NCBI GenBank assembly: GCA_947088515.1
Contig: CAMUHA010000027.1
Coordinates: 1 to 22,956, forward strand
Origin: an uncultured bacterium
Lineage (GTDB): Bacteria; Bacillota; Clostridia; Lachnospirales; Lachnospiraceae
Length of the DNA stretch: 22,956 nt
Direction: 5' to 3'
Position 1 is the stretch's first letter. Each line of letters opens with the position of its first letter. Below the pieces are notes generated by a model. That model made no database searches and was not told the DNA's origin. It worked only from the letters and a program-made list of their open reading frames with translations. Below are positions 14,530 through 21,862 of the stretch, piece after piece. The position numbers and the translations under genes are program-made.

Positions 14530-14769
14530 CTATATTTCAATTCCATATTTTTTAAGTATACACATCCCCGCTTCAAAAGAAGTAAATTCAGACATTTCCT
14601 CCAATGTCATTTCAATGTGAAAGACATCTTCTACCGTAGCCACTAAATTAATATGCCCTACCGAATCCCACAATTCAATATTTTCCATAGTTATATCTTT
14701 ATACGCTTTATCATCTTCTAACGCAAAAGTTTCCATAAATATCTTCTTATAGCTATTAAAATTATCCAT
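14530..14769 (-). CDS. Acyl carrier protein (ACP 2)
   Basis: A 79-residue carrier protein, with the attachment serine at Ser36 in LWDSVGHINLVATVEDVFHI. It is a paralogue of the ACP at 11083. The start taken is the ATG at 14769, which has AGGAGAAAGATA in front and overlaps the preceding GNAT stop by one base (TAATG), a classic coupling arrangement; a longer in-frame start at 14790 would lie inside that GNAT and have no such site. Next downstream is ligase 2, its presumed loading enzyme. Confidence 0.92.
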   Translation of the reverse strand: MDNFNSYKKIFMETFALEDDKAYKDITMENIELWDSVGHINLVATVEDVFHIEMTLEEMSEFTSFEAGMCILKKYGIEI

Positions 14770-15626
14770 TATCTTTCTCCTATTACCCACTCATCTGATA
14801 TCTTTCCGGTTTTCCTAAAACCAATATTTTCGTGAAATTTCATTGAATTAACATTTTCAAGCTCACACCATGACACATACCGCTTTTTATTTATGTTTAC
14901 TGCCTGGTCCAATACATGAAGCATCAAAGCTGCGCCTAACCCATATGTATTTCTATAATCTTTTTCCACACATATGCCATCTCCCAATATTGCTGCAAAT
15001 ACAGGTTCTGTATAAATGCAGGCACGCATTATATTCCTTTCATCATATACTGCCCAATATTGATTGTTTTTAATTTCATTACAGTACTCTTCCCTTGTTT
15101 TGTATTTAAAATTATATATATGGAATTCTTCTGTTTCACGCAGTTTGAGCATATGCTCTATATCATTCTCCTTCATGTATTCTATATGGAATTTTCCCTT
15201 TTTTAAAAACCTCTCATATATATTTTTTTGCTTTTCTATTGCATTTCCTTCCTCTGTGGGAATACACATTTCAATTGCAGTATATTCATTAATAAAGCCT
15301 AACTCTCCTAAACAGGCATCTAAAAACAAAAGCTCTTCTTTCTTTTTTTCTTCTTTATATACATTCCTTATTGCTATTGGTTTATCCTGTTTTGAAATAA
15401 AAATCCTGCTCTTTGGCTCTAACCAATATAACAATCTGTAATACTTTTTCTCGTCACATAGAAAAAAAATCCCGTTATCCTGCCATATATAAAATAAATT
15501 TCCCAGATTGATATATCTTTTTATTTCTTCTATTGAAATATAAGAATTTGTAAAAGTTTTATTACATTTTTCCTTAGATTGTCTCAACAATGATAAATAT
15601 TCATCTATAGACTGTATCGCTGTCAT
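14769..15626 (-). CDS. GNAT-family acyltransferase with long N-terminal region
   Basis: A 285-residue protein. The C-terminal ~130 residues form a GNAT domain: YWAVYDERNIMRACIYTE, then GDGICVEKDYRNTYGLGAALMLHV with an R..GLG pyrophosphate-binding signature, and WCELENVNSMKFHENIGFRK, the conserved E/N..N...H..IGF ending. The N-terminal ~150 residues are not recognisable by motif and may be a degenerate second GNAT half or a partner-binding region. The true start is the ATG at 15626 with GAGGAG in front; an apparent longer frame begins at a TTG. It overlaps the end of the hydrolase gene by 26 bases and touches the ACP start, so these genes are co-translated. It probably transfers an acyl or aminoacyl group to an amine. 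Donor and acceptor are unknown. Confidence 0.78.
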   Translation of the reverse strand: MTAIQSIDEYLSLLRQSKEKCNKTFTNSYISIEEIKRYINLGNLFYIWQDNGIFFLCDEKKYYRLLYWLEPKSRIFISKQDKPIAIRNVYKEEKKKEELLFLDACLGELGFINEYTAIEMCIPTEEGNAIEKQKNIYERFLKKGKFHIEYMKENDIEHMLKLRETEEFHIYNFKYKTREEYCNEIKNNQYWAVYDERNIMRACIYTEPVFAAILGDGICVEKDYRNTYGLGAALMLHVLDQAVNINKKRYVSWCELENVNSMKFHENIGFRKTGKISDEWVIGER

Positions 15627-16299
15627 GCTTTTTCTCCTCAAAAACTATGCTTTCCGAAATATGAAATACATTTCCATGTCCTGGAAAAACAATCAAATCT
15701 TTAGGCAGCGCTTCAAGCAAAGGCCGGGTATATAATTTATAATCCATTTCATTTCCTCCTGGAAACCTTAATATTGTTTTCTCATGCTGAAGCAATGTAT
15801 CTCCTGAAAATAAATACATATTTTCTGCCAAATAACAAACACTATCCGCTGAATGTCCTGGTGTATAAATTATTTTAAATCCAATCTCATTCCACTTATA
15901 TAATGTACGGTCTTTCATAACAAAATCTGCATATATTGAAACAGGGTCAACATTTATTTTTATATCCGGCTTTCGTATAGCGCTTATATAGTTTGCCACC
16001 GCCGTTAAATTCTTTTTTGGATTTTCCAATACTATAGGACCTTTTACTGAGGTTGCCACAGTAACACTTAAGCTATCTTTCAGCTTAGGGATTCCCAATA
16101 TGTGGTCATAATGTCCATGCGTTAATAATATTGTTATTCTGTCTACTTTACATTTAATTAAAAACTCATACAATTCCTCTGAAAAAACCGCATCTATCAG
16201 CAGTCCCTCATTTTCCCGTATAATACAATAGGTCCTTGCTCCGATTATTGGTGATTCAAAGGTATAAATTATCAATCCCTTTAAGCTATATTTTATCAT
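15601..16299 (-). CDS. Metallo-beta-lactamase-fold hydrolase (possible ACP thioesterase)
   Basis: A 232-residue MBL-fold protein with a complete metal site: THGHYDH gives His61, His63, Asp65 and His66; TPGHSAD gives His149; FSGDT gives Asp167; FPGHGN gives His208. This set is typical of the glyoxalase II/thioesterase side of the family. It lies directly after the PLP decarboxylase and before a GNAT. In this operon a thioester on an ACP is a reasonable substrate, either to release a product or to edit mis-loaded carriers; hydrolysis of a CoA or glutathione-type thioester is an alternative. There is no clear Shine-Dalgarno sequence before the ATG, which lies 6 bases after the decarboxylase stop, so re-initiation is likely. 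Confidence 0.85.
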   Translation of the reverse strand: MIKYSLKGLIIYTFESPIIGARTYCIIRENEGLLIDAVFSEELYEFLIKCKVDRITILLTHGHYDHILGIPKLKDSLSVTVATSVKGPIVLENPKKNLTAVANYISAIRKPDIKINVDPVSIYADFVMKDRTLYKWNEIGFKIIYTPGHSADSVCYLAENMYLFSGDTLLQHEKTILRFPGGNEMDYKLYTRPLLEALPKDLIVFPGHGNVFHISESIVFEEKKHDSDTVYR

Positions 16300-16305
16300 T
16301 ATTTA

Positions 16306-17511
16306 TTAAGTAGTTGCTTTCCCGCAATTCAGTTGATAAGTTTCATATGAATCCCTAAGAAGTTCCAGCCCACCTTCCCAAAGCAAATATACTTTAGGCA
16401 TTTTTCTGCTCAAAAACAAATAGATTCCTTCTGTCACTGAATATGCTCCAATTTTTTCAAAAATAAATATATCACCCACATGCACATCTTCAACAGGCAA
16501 TTTTTTTATCAAAACATCCGCCACTGTGCAAAGAGAACCACATACACATATACTTTCACAAGCTTCGTCTTCAGATGCAATTTTCTTTTCTTCATAATTA
16601 TGTATCATCTGATAATATCTGACGGGAGGGACTCTTACTCCCATAATTTGTCCGTAATAATTAACATGATTTATGCCTCCGTCCACAATACAATAATTTT
16701 GATTATTATTTTTCTTTACATCCACTACCTGTGTAAGATAACTTCCGCATTCTGCAGCAAGAAACCTTCCCATTTCCAGTATTAACTGTAACTTTGCAGT
16801 TGTTGCCATTTCAAAAGCATCCTTACACTTTTCAATCACTCCATCAACATCTTCATTTTTTCCAAAATAGTCTATCCCAAGTCCTGGACCATATTCTAAA
16901 ACTTCCGCCTCATATTCATAATTCTGTTTTAATTCCTGGCAGAAACTGCAAAGAATTCCCATTTCTTCAATAATCTTCTTTACTTTTTTTTGAGTGCCTG
17001 AAAAGTATTGGATTCCACATACTTCCAGGTTAATAAATTTTTTTCTTTGTCTTATGATATCTGTAATTTCTGTTTTATCTAATCCAAACTGATTACCACT
17101 GGTAAGACGTAATAAGACCTTTACTTTTTTATTTAAGTTTTTTGCACATTCCTCAATCAGCTTCAGTTGTATCCTTGATTCGACTGTAAAAACACAGTCC
17201 CACTTCATAGCCCGGATTATATCTTCTTTTTCTTTGTTTACACCAGATAAGACTATCTTATTCATATCAATATTCTGCTCTATACAAATGGATAACTCTC
17301 CTGGTGAGCATACCTCATACTTATCAATAAATGGTTCCATTATTTTTATTAAAAAAGGGTTTGCTTTCATAGCATAACAAAGCTGAATCTTTTCATTATT
17401 CCCTAATTTTTCTTTTATAGAATTAATTTTCTTTTTAATTATTCCCGCGTCAAAAATATAGGCAGGCGTACTTCCTTCTTTTACAATCTCTTTTATATAT
17501 TTCTGCTCCAT
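16306..17511 (-). CDS. Fold-type III PLP-dependent decarboxylase (DAP/ornithine decarboxylase family; BtrK/VinO-like role proposed)
   Basis: A ~401-residue alanine-racemase-fold decarboxylase. Landmarks, numbered from the first in-frame Met at 17517: PLP lysine Lys51 in YAMKANP, GPGLGID (210-216), EMGR (248-251) in place of the usual EPGR, and CVCGSLCTVADVL with Cys330 and Asp334 at the active-site loop from the partner subunit. GAYS ends the barrel region. The second His of the HxHxGS-type segment, which stacks on PLP in ornithine decarboxylase, appears as Phe in GIQYFSGTQ. Free amino acids are the usual substrates, but BtrK (butirosin) and VinO (vicenistatin) decarboxylate aminoacyl groups on carrier proteins. 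Here the gene overlaps the adenylating enzyme and is near an ACP, the same trio. ATG 17511 has GAGGAG at 8 bases; ATG 17517 overlaps the upstream stop (ATGA) but is only 2 bases from it. Confidence 0.85.
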   Translation of the reverse strand: MEQKYIKEIVKEGSTPAYIFDAGIIKKKINSIKEKLGNNEKIQLCYAMKANPFLIKIMEPFIDKYEVCSPGELSICIEQNIDMNKIVLSGVNKEKEDIIRAMKWDCVFTVESRIQLKLIEECAKNLNKKVKVLLRLTSGNQFGLDKTEITDIIRQRKKFINLEVCGIQYFSGTQKKVKKIIEEMGILCSFCQELKQNYEYEAEVLEYGPGLGIDYFGKNEDVDGVIEKCKDAFEMATTAKLQLILEMGRFLAAECGSYLTQVVDVKKNNNQNYCIVDGGINHVNYYGQIMGVRVPPVRYYQMIHNYEEKKIASEDEACESICVCGSLCTVADVLIKKLPVEDVHVGDIFIFEKIGAYSVTEGIYLFLSRKMPKVYLLWEGGLELLRDSYETYQLNCGKATT

Positions 17512-17513
17512 GG

Positions 17514-19025
17514 TCATTTCTCCTCGAAATATATTTTCTTCAACTTTTTCCGGTCTATTTTTCCATTTGGCGTAATTGGCATTTGCTCTACCATAATGAA
17601 TCTTTCAGGAATCATGTACTTAATCAGATTTCTTTTTAAGTCTTTCTTTATCAGTGCAGCTTCTACATTTCCCTGATAAACAGCAACAATCTGTTGTTTA
17701 GAATTGTCGTATAAGCAGCAGACTCTATCTATCCCCTGAATCATACTAATATACATTTCGATTTCCCCAAGTTCTACTCTGTGCCCCAAATGTTTAATTT
17801 GAAAATCTTTCCGACCCACATAAACCAGATTGCCATCTTCCTGATAATAGGCAATGTCTCCTGTACGGTACATAAGTTCTTTATAATTAACTTGTAAAGG
17901 ATTTTGTACAAATACTTCACTTGTTTTTTCAAAGTCGCCAAAATATCCCAAAGCGAGAGTCGACCCGACCACACAGATTTCTCCTTCAATATTACTTTCA
18001 CAGACTTCTCTGTCTAACTCATCCAAAAGAAATACTCTCTCATTTGGAAATGCTCTCCCTATTGGAATTTCTCTCTGACTTTCTTTTTCAATAATATAAT
18101 ATGTACAATTACAAGTGATTTCCGTGGGACCATATAAGTTAACAAACACTGCATTTGGAAGCGCTTTTCTCCATTCCTGCAAATGCTTTACCGGCATTAC
18201 CTCTCCACTAAATAAAATTTTATTGACTGACTCTGGTTTTTTGTATGAAAAGCCCTTCAAGGAAGTTATCATGCACAATGCAGAAACTGCCCATATAAGA
18301 GTTGTAATTTTTTCCTGTTCCAGAATATCCAATAATTTTTTTGGAAAACTGAAATATTCTTTTGGAATAATATACATTGTGGCGCCAGTCTTCAGCATAG
18401 AATAAATATCCTTAACAGAAACATCAAAGTCAAATGGCGCCTGATTTCCAATAATATCCTTTGAGGTAATGTTAAATATAGACACAAAATAGTTTATAAA
18501 TTCTATTACAGATTTATGTCCAACAACAACCCCTTTAGGAATTCCTGTAGAACCTGATGTAAAATTAATATATAAAGGGTCTGTATCAATGAATCTTTCT
18601 CTTATTTGTCTGATAATCTCCTCATCTATCTCACATTTAATTAGGTCTTCTACAAAAATTATTTGTCCCTTAAAATTTATTTTGCTCAAACTATTACGTG
18701 AATTATAGTTGGTAAGAAGATATGGCGGATTCAAAATATCCAATATTTTTTCAACTCTCTCCTTCGGCTGGGCAGGGTTTATAAGACTATAACATCCTCC
18801 TGCATAAACGACCCCCCAAAAGCTCTCTAATGTCATAACACTTTTCTCCATAAAAACAGGAATTGCTCTGCCTGATATATGAAGTTTTCCTAATGCACTT
18901 CCTATTTTCCTGGCGTTGTCGCACAGTTGTGCAAAAGTACATTCTCTTTCAGTGTCTTTTGCGGCAATTTTTCCTGCATATTTGACTGCCGCATTTTCTA
19001 AAAGCTCCAATACACTTCTTTCCAT
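17514..19025 (-). CDS. Stand-alone amino-acid adenylation enzyme (NRPS A-domain/DltA-like; ligase 1)
   Basis: A ~503-residue free-standing adenylation domain. Numbered from the upstream GTG at 19034: A3 core NFTSGSTGIPKG (157-168), A4 region FDFDVSVKDIYSML (201-214), A5 NLYGPTE (299-305), A7 YRTGD (389-393), A8 FQIKHLGHRVELGEIE (411-426) and A10 NGKIDRKK with Lys492. These are the NRPS/DltA type rather than acyl-CoA-synthetase type, and an aspartate at the start of the A4 pocket (FDVSV) is typical of enzymes that bind an amino group. It should activate an amino acid and load the ACP encoded just upstream (19069). ATG 19025 follows GGGTGG by 5 bases; a GTG at 19034 extends the frame by three codons without a ribosome site. 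Its stop overlaps the decarboxylase start. The amino acid is not determined; an acidic one would suit the decarboxylase. Confidence 0.9.
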   Translation of the reverse strand: MERSVLELLENAAVKYAGKIAAKDTERECTFAQLCDNARKIGSALGKLHISGRAIPVFMEKSVMTLESFWGVVYAGGCYSLINPAQPKERVEKILDILNPPYLLTNYNSRNSLSKINFKGQIIFVEDLIKCEIDEEIIRQIRERFIDTDPLYINFTSGSTGIPKGVVVGHKSVIEFINYFVSIFNITSKDIIGNQAPFDFDVSVKDIYSMLKTGATMYIIPKEYFSFPKKLLDILEQEKITTLIWAVSALCMITSLKGFSYKKPESVNKILFSGEVMPVKHLQEWRKALPNAVFVNLYGPTEITCNCTYYIIEKESQREIPIGRAFPNERVFLLDELDREVCESNIEGEICVVGSTLALGYFGDFEKTSEVFVQNPLQVNYKELMYRTGDIAYYQEDGNLVYVGRKDFQIKHLGHRVELGEIEMYISMIQGIDRVCCLYDNSKQQIVAVYQGNVEAALIKKDLKRNLIKYMIPERFIMVEQMPITPNGKIDRKKLKKIYFEEK

Positions 19026-19068
19026 ATTTTCCACCCATACAATATCTTTCCTAACAGTTCTGCTTCAC

Positions 19069-19305
19069 CTATTCCTGCGAATTGACAATTTCTTTTATTA
19101 ATTCAATAATTGCATTTGCTGTCTGAAACTTCTCTGGTAAAACCCATTCGGCATCAATTGTAATATTAAAAGCATCCTCCAATGCCACAACTAAATTCAC
19201 GATATCAAATGAATCCAAAATATCCGAGGCTAACAGGTCCATATTTTTATCTTCAATTGCCTCCGAAGTAATATTTGCCAATAATTCCATAACCTTTTCT
19301 TCCAT
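19069..19305 (-). CDS. Acyl/aminoacyl carrier protein (ACP 1)
   Basis: A 78-residue carrier protein, with the attachment serine at Ser32 in ILDSFDIVNLVVALEDAFNI. It differs from the WDSVGH pair at 11083 and 14530, having DSFDIVN as in D-alanyl or amino-acid carrier proteins, which fits loading by the amino-acid-type adenylating enzyme that follows 44 bases downstream. The ATG is preceded by AAAGGAGAA with 8-base spacing, a strong site. The order carrier, adenylating enzyme, decarboxylase defines the first module of the operon. Confidence 0.92.
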   Translation of the reverse strand: MEEKVMELLANITSEAIEDKNMDLLASDILDSFDIVNLVVALEDAFNITIDAEWVLPEKFQTANAIIELIKEIVNSQE

Positions 19306-19325
19306 AATACAGTTCTCCTTTACAT

Positions 19326-20606
19326 TTATTCATTTTTATTTAGCTCTAATAATCTCTCGTCAAAATCCTCGTCAACTCCCATCAGGTCCACCAGCTCCAT
19401 TGCTTTATACAGATATTCTGTCCAGAAATAAATGTATTCTTCTTCTGGCATATACTTGGTATTATAGTATGTTACTACCCTGTATTTCTTATTTTTCATT
19501 CCCTTTAAATTTAAGGCCGTCCAAACACTGGGATATACAGGAATCTCACTTCCTGAATTTTCTTCAATTATGGCTTTTCTCTTTTCCATATCAATTGAAA
19601 GCTTGGGAAGTTCTAAAATTTGCAACAAACTCTCTGTAACAAAGGAAACAACAGGTTCATTCCATTCATTCAAATTTCTGCATAAAATTTCTTCTTTATG
19701 CTGTTCAATAAATTCTCCCAGCTTAATATTATCCGTTGACTCTAACATTTTAAAACGTCTTACTTCTTCTGAAAAAAATCCGGTCACTCTTTCCTTGGAA
19801 AAATAATTTTCATCCATCAGTTTTTCAGTTATACTTTGCACATTCATTTTTTGAAGGCATAAGTTTTCTATTTCTTTATCTGTTCTTGCAAAAGCAACTG
19901 TTTCATAACTTAGTTTCAGTCTTTCTTTCTGCCTGAGCAAAAACTCATTATACTTTTCTCTGTCCTTTATCATCTGTGGAAAATAACCTGTAAAGCCATA
20001 ATCTGCTACTGTAATAATCTGACAGTCCGGTTTCAAAATGTTTTTTCCAACTATCTTAAACAAAAATCTTTCTTTTTCACATGACGAGCGGATATATACA
20101 TCACACCATCTGCACACATGCAAATACTCCGGCATACGATTAGCATGCCCTTCCCATAAATCGTTTTCCGGATAATAAATCAAGCTGTATTTCTCCTGTA
20201 GCTTTACACAATAACCAAGGAACCTGCATGCCTGCTCTATCAGTTGCGTTCCCATGCAAACCAGAAGTTTTTTCTGGTAAATCAAGGCATCTACTAACTC
20301 CTGGCTGATATAATCTTTATATTCTTTTTTTCCGTAAACTTCTAACCGCTTAGCCCATGCTCCGAATTTAACTTCATCACAAATAACAATTAGCTCTTTG
20401 GACAATACCGCCTCTTCTGCTTTAAAAGTTTCGAGTCCATAATCTTTATACGGCTGAAGTTTGACATCTTTCTTATGCTCCGACATTACTGCCTTTATGT
20501 TTAACTCACTCTGATACTGCTTAATAAAATCAATAACATTCTCATATTCGCCACATAAAATAATTTTTCTTTGTTTTATATCTCCACAGATATCTTTTAT
20601 TTTCAT
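19326..20606 (-). CDS. WcbI-related protein with degenerate motifs (copy 2)
   Basis: A 426-residue relative of the proteins at 7572 and 20609, with the same two-part layout. The N-terminal Rossmann-like region has lost its glycine motif (IILCGEYENVIDF where the others have GAG or GYG). At the position of GNCQ/GSCI the sequence reads CMGTQLIEQ, so the conserved cysteine is missing. Later blocks are kept: FTGYFPQ for LYWPQ, ENYFSKERV for NFYTKEEV, and SEIPVYPSV. It may be a non-catalytic partner of the copy encoded just upstream, or have a changed activity; both are inference. The start used is the ATG at 20606, two bases after the stop of copy 1 with AGGAAA in front; an in-frame GTG at 20624 would extend it by six codons and overlap copy 1. 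Confidence 0.68.
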   Translation of the reverse strand: MKIKDICGDIKQRKIILCGEYENVIDFIKQYQSELNIKAVMSEHKKDVKLQPYKDYGLETFKAEEAVLSKELIVICDEVKFGAWAKRLEVYGKKEYKDYISQELVDALIYQKKLLVCMGTQLIEQACRFLGYCVKLQEKYSLIYYPENDLWEGHANRMPEYLHVCRWCDVYIRSSCEKERFLFKIVGKNILKPDCQIITVADYGFTGYFPQMIKDREKYNEFLLRQKERLKLSYETVAFARTDKEIENLCLQKMNVQSITEKLMDENYFSKERVTGFFSEEVRRFKMLESTDNIKLGEFIEQHKEEILCRNLNEWNEPVVSFVTESLLQILELPKLSIDMEKRKAIIEENSGSEIPVYPSVWTALNLKGMKNKKYRVVTYYNTKYMPEEEYIYFWTEYLYKAMELVDLMGVDEDFDERLLELNKNE

Positions 20607-20608
20607 TT

Positions 20609-21862
20609 TCACATTTCCTGCCACATATTCATTATTTCTGCTGCTTTTCTCGTATATTCCACATAATGTTCGGTATATTCTTCAAATGTCATATACTGAA
20701 CGCCTCTGCCTGTTAATATCTCATATTTCTTTTCATCCTCAACAAACTCAAGATTCATATTTTTTACAACGCTGGGATATATAGGTACATCCCCACTCTG
20801 ATGAATATGCAGCGGCCATTGGGACTCAAATGATTCTATCTCATGAGTGGAAACTCCAATTGCCTTAAATAATCTTCTAATATATTCACAAATGATAATT
20901 TTATTTGGATGAATTGCATTCTGATACAACATAACTTTTCTATAATTTTCACGTATAAAATCTGAAATTTTTATTTCCACTGACTGCTCTGCTATATCAA
21001 TCAGCTTTAAAGTCACTCTAAAATGTTTATCCACCTGTTCCCTGGAATAAAATTCATCTGATGATAAGCATTCTACTATTTGTTTAGAAGTCTTTCCCTC
21101 TAAAATCATTTTATTGATGTTCTGGTCTTCCCGCCTGTACAGTGTATGGTAAAAGCTCACATTCCGTTTCACATTATAGGGATGAAGATAAAATTGGTTA
21201 TGTACATCAATTCTCCGCTCAACCTGCGGCCAGTATAACGGCGCCACTAAATTGGACACACTTACCACTTTACAGTCCGCGGGCAATTCATCCGGCGCCA
21301 GGAAATAAGCGCTGTCTCTGTCTAACACACGCGGAGTATAAACATACAAATCACATATATCTTTCAAATAATATAACAGACGATTATTCACAACGGCCTG
21401 CCCTCTGTTACTTTGGGTAAATACCGATTCATATTCAAAATCAAACGACGGAACCTCAATGAGGCATCGGTACATATCTCTTAAAATACAGCTTCCATAA
21501 AATAAAGCTATTTTCTTATTTGCGTTTACCACTCTGGCAATATTAGCTTCCACAAAATGTTCATACATTTTAAATCCATCATTCATAAGCTGTAACTCTA
21601 TTGTCCGAAACGCAATGGGACCACATACTATGATGTAGTCATTTTCCCGGATTTCTTCTCTTTTATATTTTTTTACATCCAGTTCTTCCAGAAAAGCTCC
21701 TTCTCCCCATTCTTTCTTTAGGTTGCTGACACAAAATGAAATATCCAGCTTATCCTTATGGTCCTCATAAAACTTTCGGGCAACTTTGCCTGCCCCAAAT
21801 AATATAATCCGTCTTGTGGATAATTTTTCTCTAATATACGATTTGATTTCATCTTTGTTCAT
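20609..21862 (-). CDS. WcbI-like polysaccharide modification protein with N-terminal Rossmann-like domain (copy 1)
   Basis: A 417-residue protein. Residues 18-110 form a small Rossmann-like module (RRIILFGAGKVARKFYE, then YIIVCGPIAF). The WcbI-type part begins at about 115, with GSCI at 123-126 so that Cys125 aligns exactly with Cys125 of the copy at 7572. Shared downstream blocks are PLYWPQVERR, DEFYSREQVDKH and DVPIYPSVV. WcbI is a capsule acetyltransferase in Burkholderia, so glycan acylation is the leading guess. The ATG overlaps the preceding GNAT stop by four bases (ATGA) and AGGAGAAGA lies just before it. The stop is two bases before the start of copy 2, so the pair should be made in equal amounts, which suits a heteromer. 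Confidence 0.75.
   Translation of the reverse strand: MNKDEIKSYIREKLSTRRIILFGAGKVARKFYEDHKDKLDISFCVSNLKKEWGEGAFLEELDVKKYKREEIRENDYIIVCGPIAFRTIELQLMNDGFKMYEHFVEANIARVVNANKKIALFYGSCILRDMYRCLIEVPSFDFEYESVFTQSNRGQAVVNNRLLYYLKDICDLYVYTPRVLDRDSAYFLAPDELPADCKVVSVSNLVAPLYWPQVERRIDVHNQFYLHPYNVKRNVSFYHTLYRREDQNINKMILEGKTSKQIVECLSSDEFYSREQVDKHFRVTLKLIDIAEQSVEIKISDFIRENYRKVMLYQNAIHPNKIIICEYIRRLFKAIGVSTHEIESFESQWPLHIHQSGDVPIYPSVVKNMNLEFVEDEKKYEILTGRGVQYMTFEEYTEHYVEYTRKAAEIMNMWQEM

Noticed and set aside
14770..14790. Longer start for the ACP (at 14790), and longer starts for the GNAT (TTG 15641), the CDP-glycerol-type protein (TTG 7539), the WcbI-like copy 2 (GTG 20624) and the kinase (ATG 4903)
   Set aside because: In each case an internal ATG has a Shine-Dalgarno sequence at proper spacing, while the longer start has none or lies well inside the preceding gene.
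17774..18001. Second minus-strand frame inside the adenylation enzyme
   Set aside because: It is an overlapping frame of a gene with all ANL core motifs intact, and has no ribosome site or recognisable domain.
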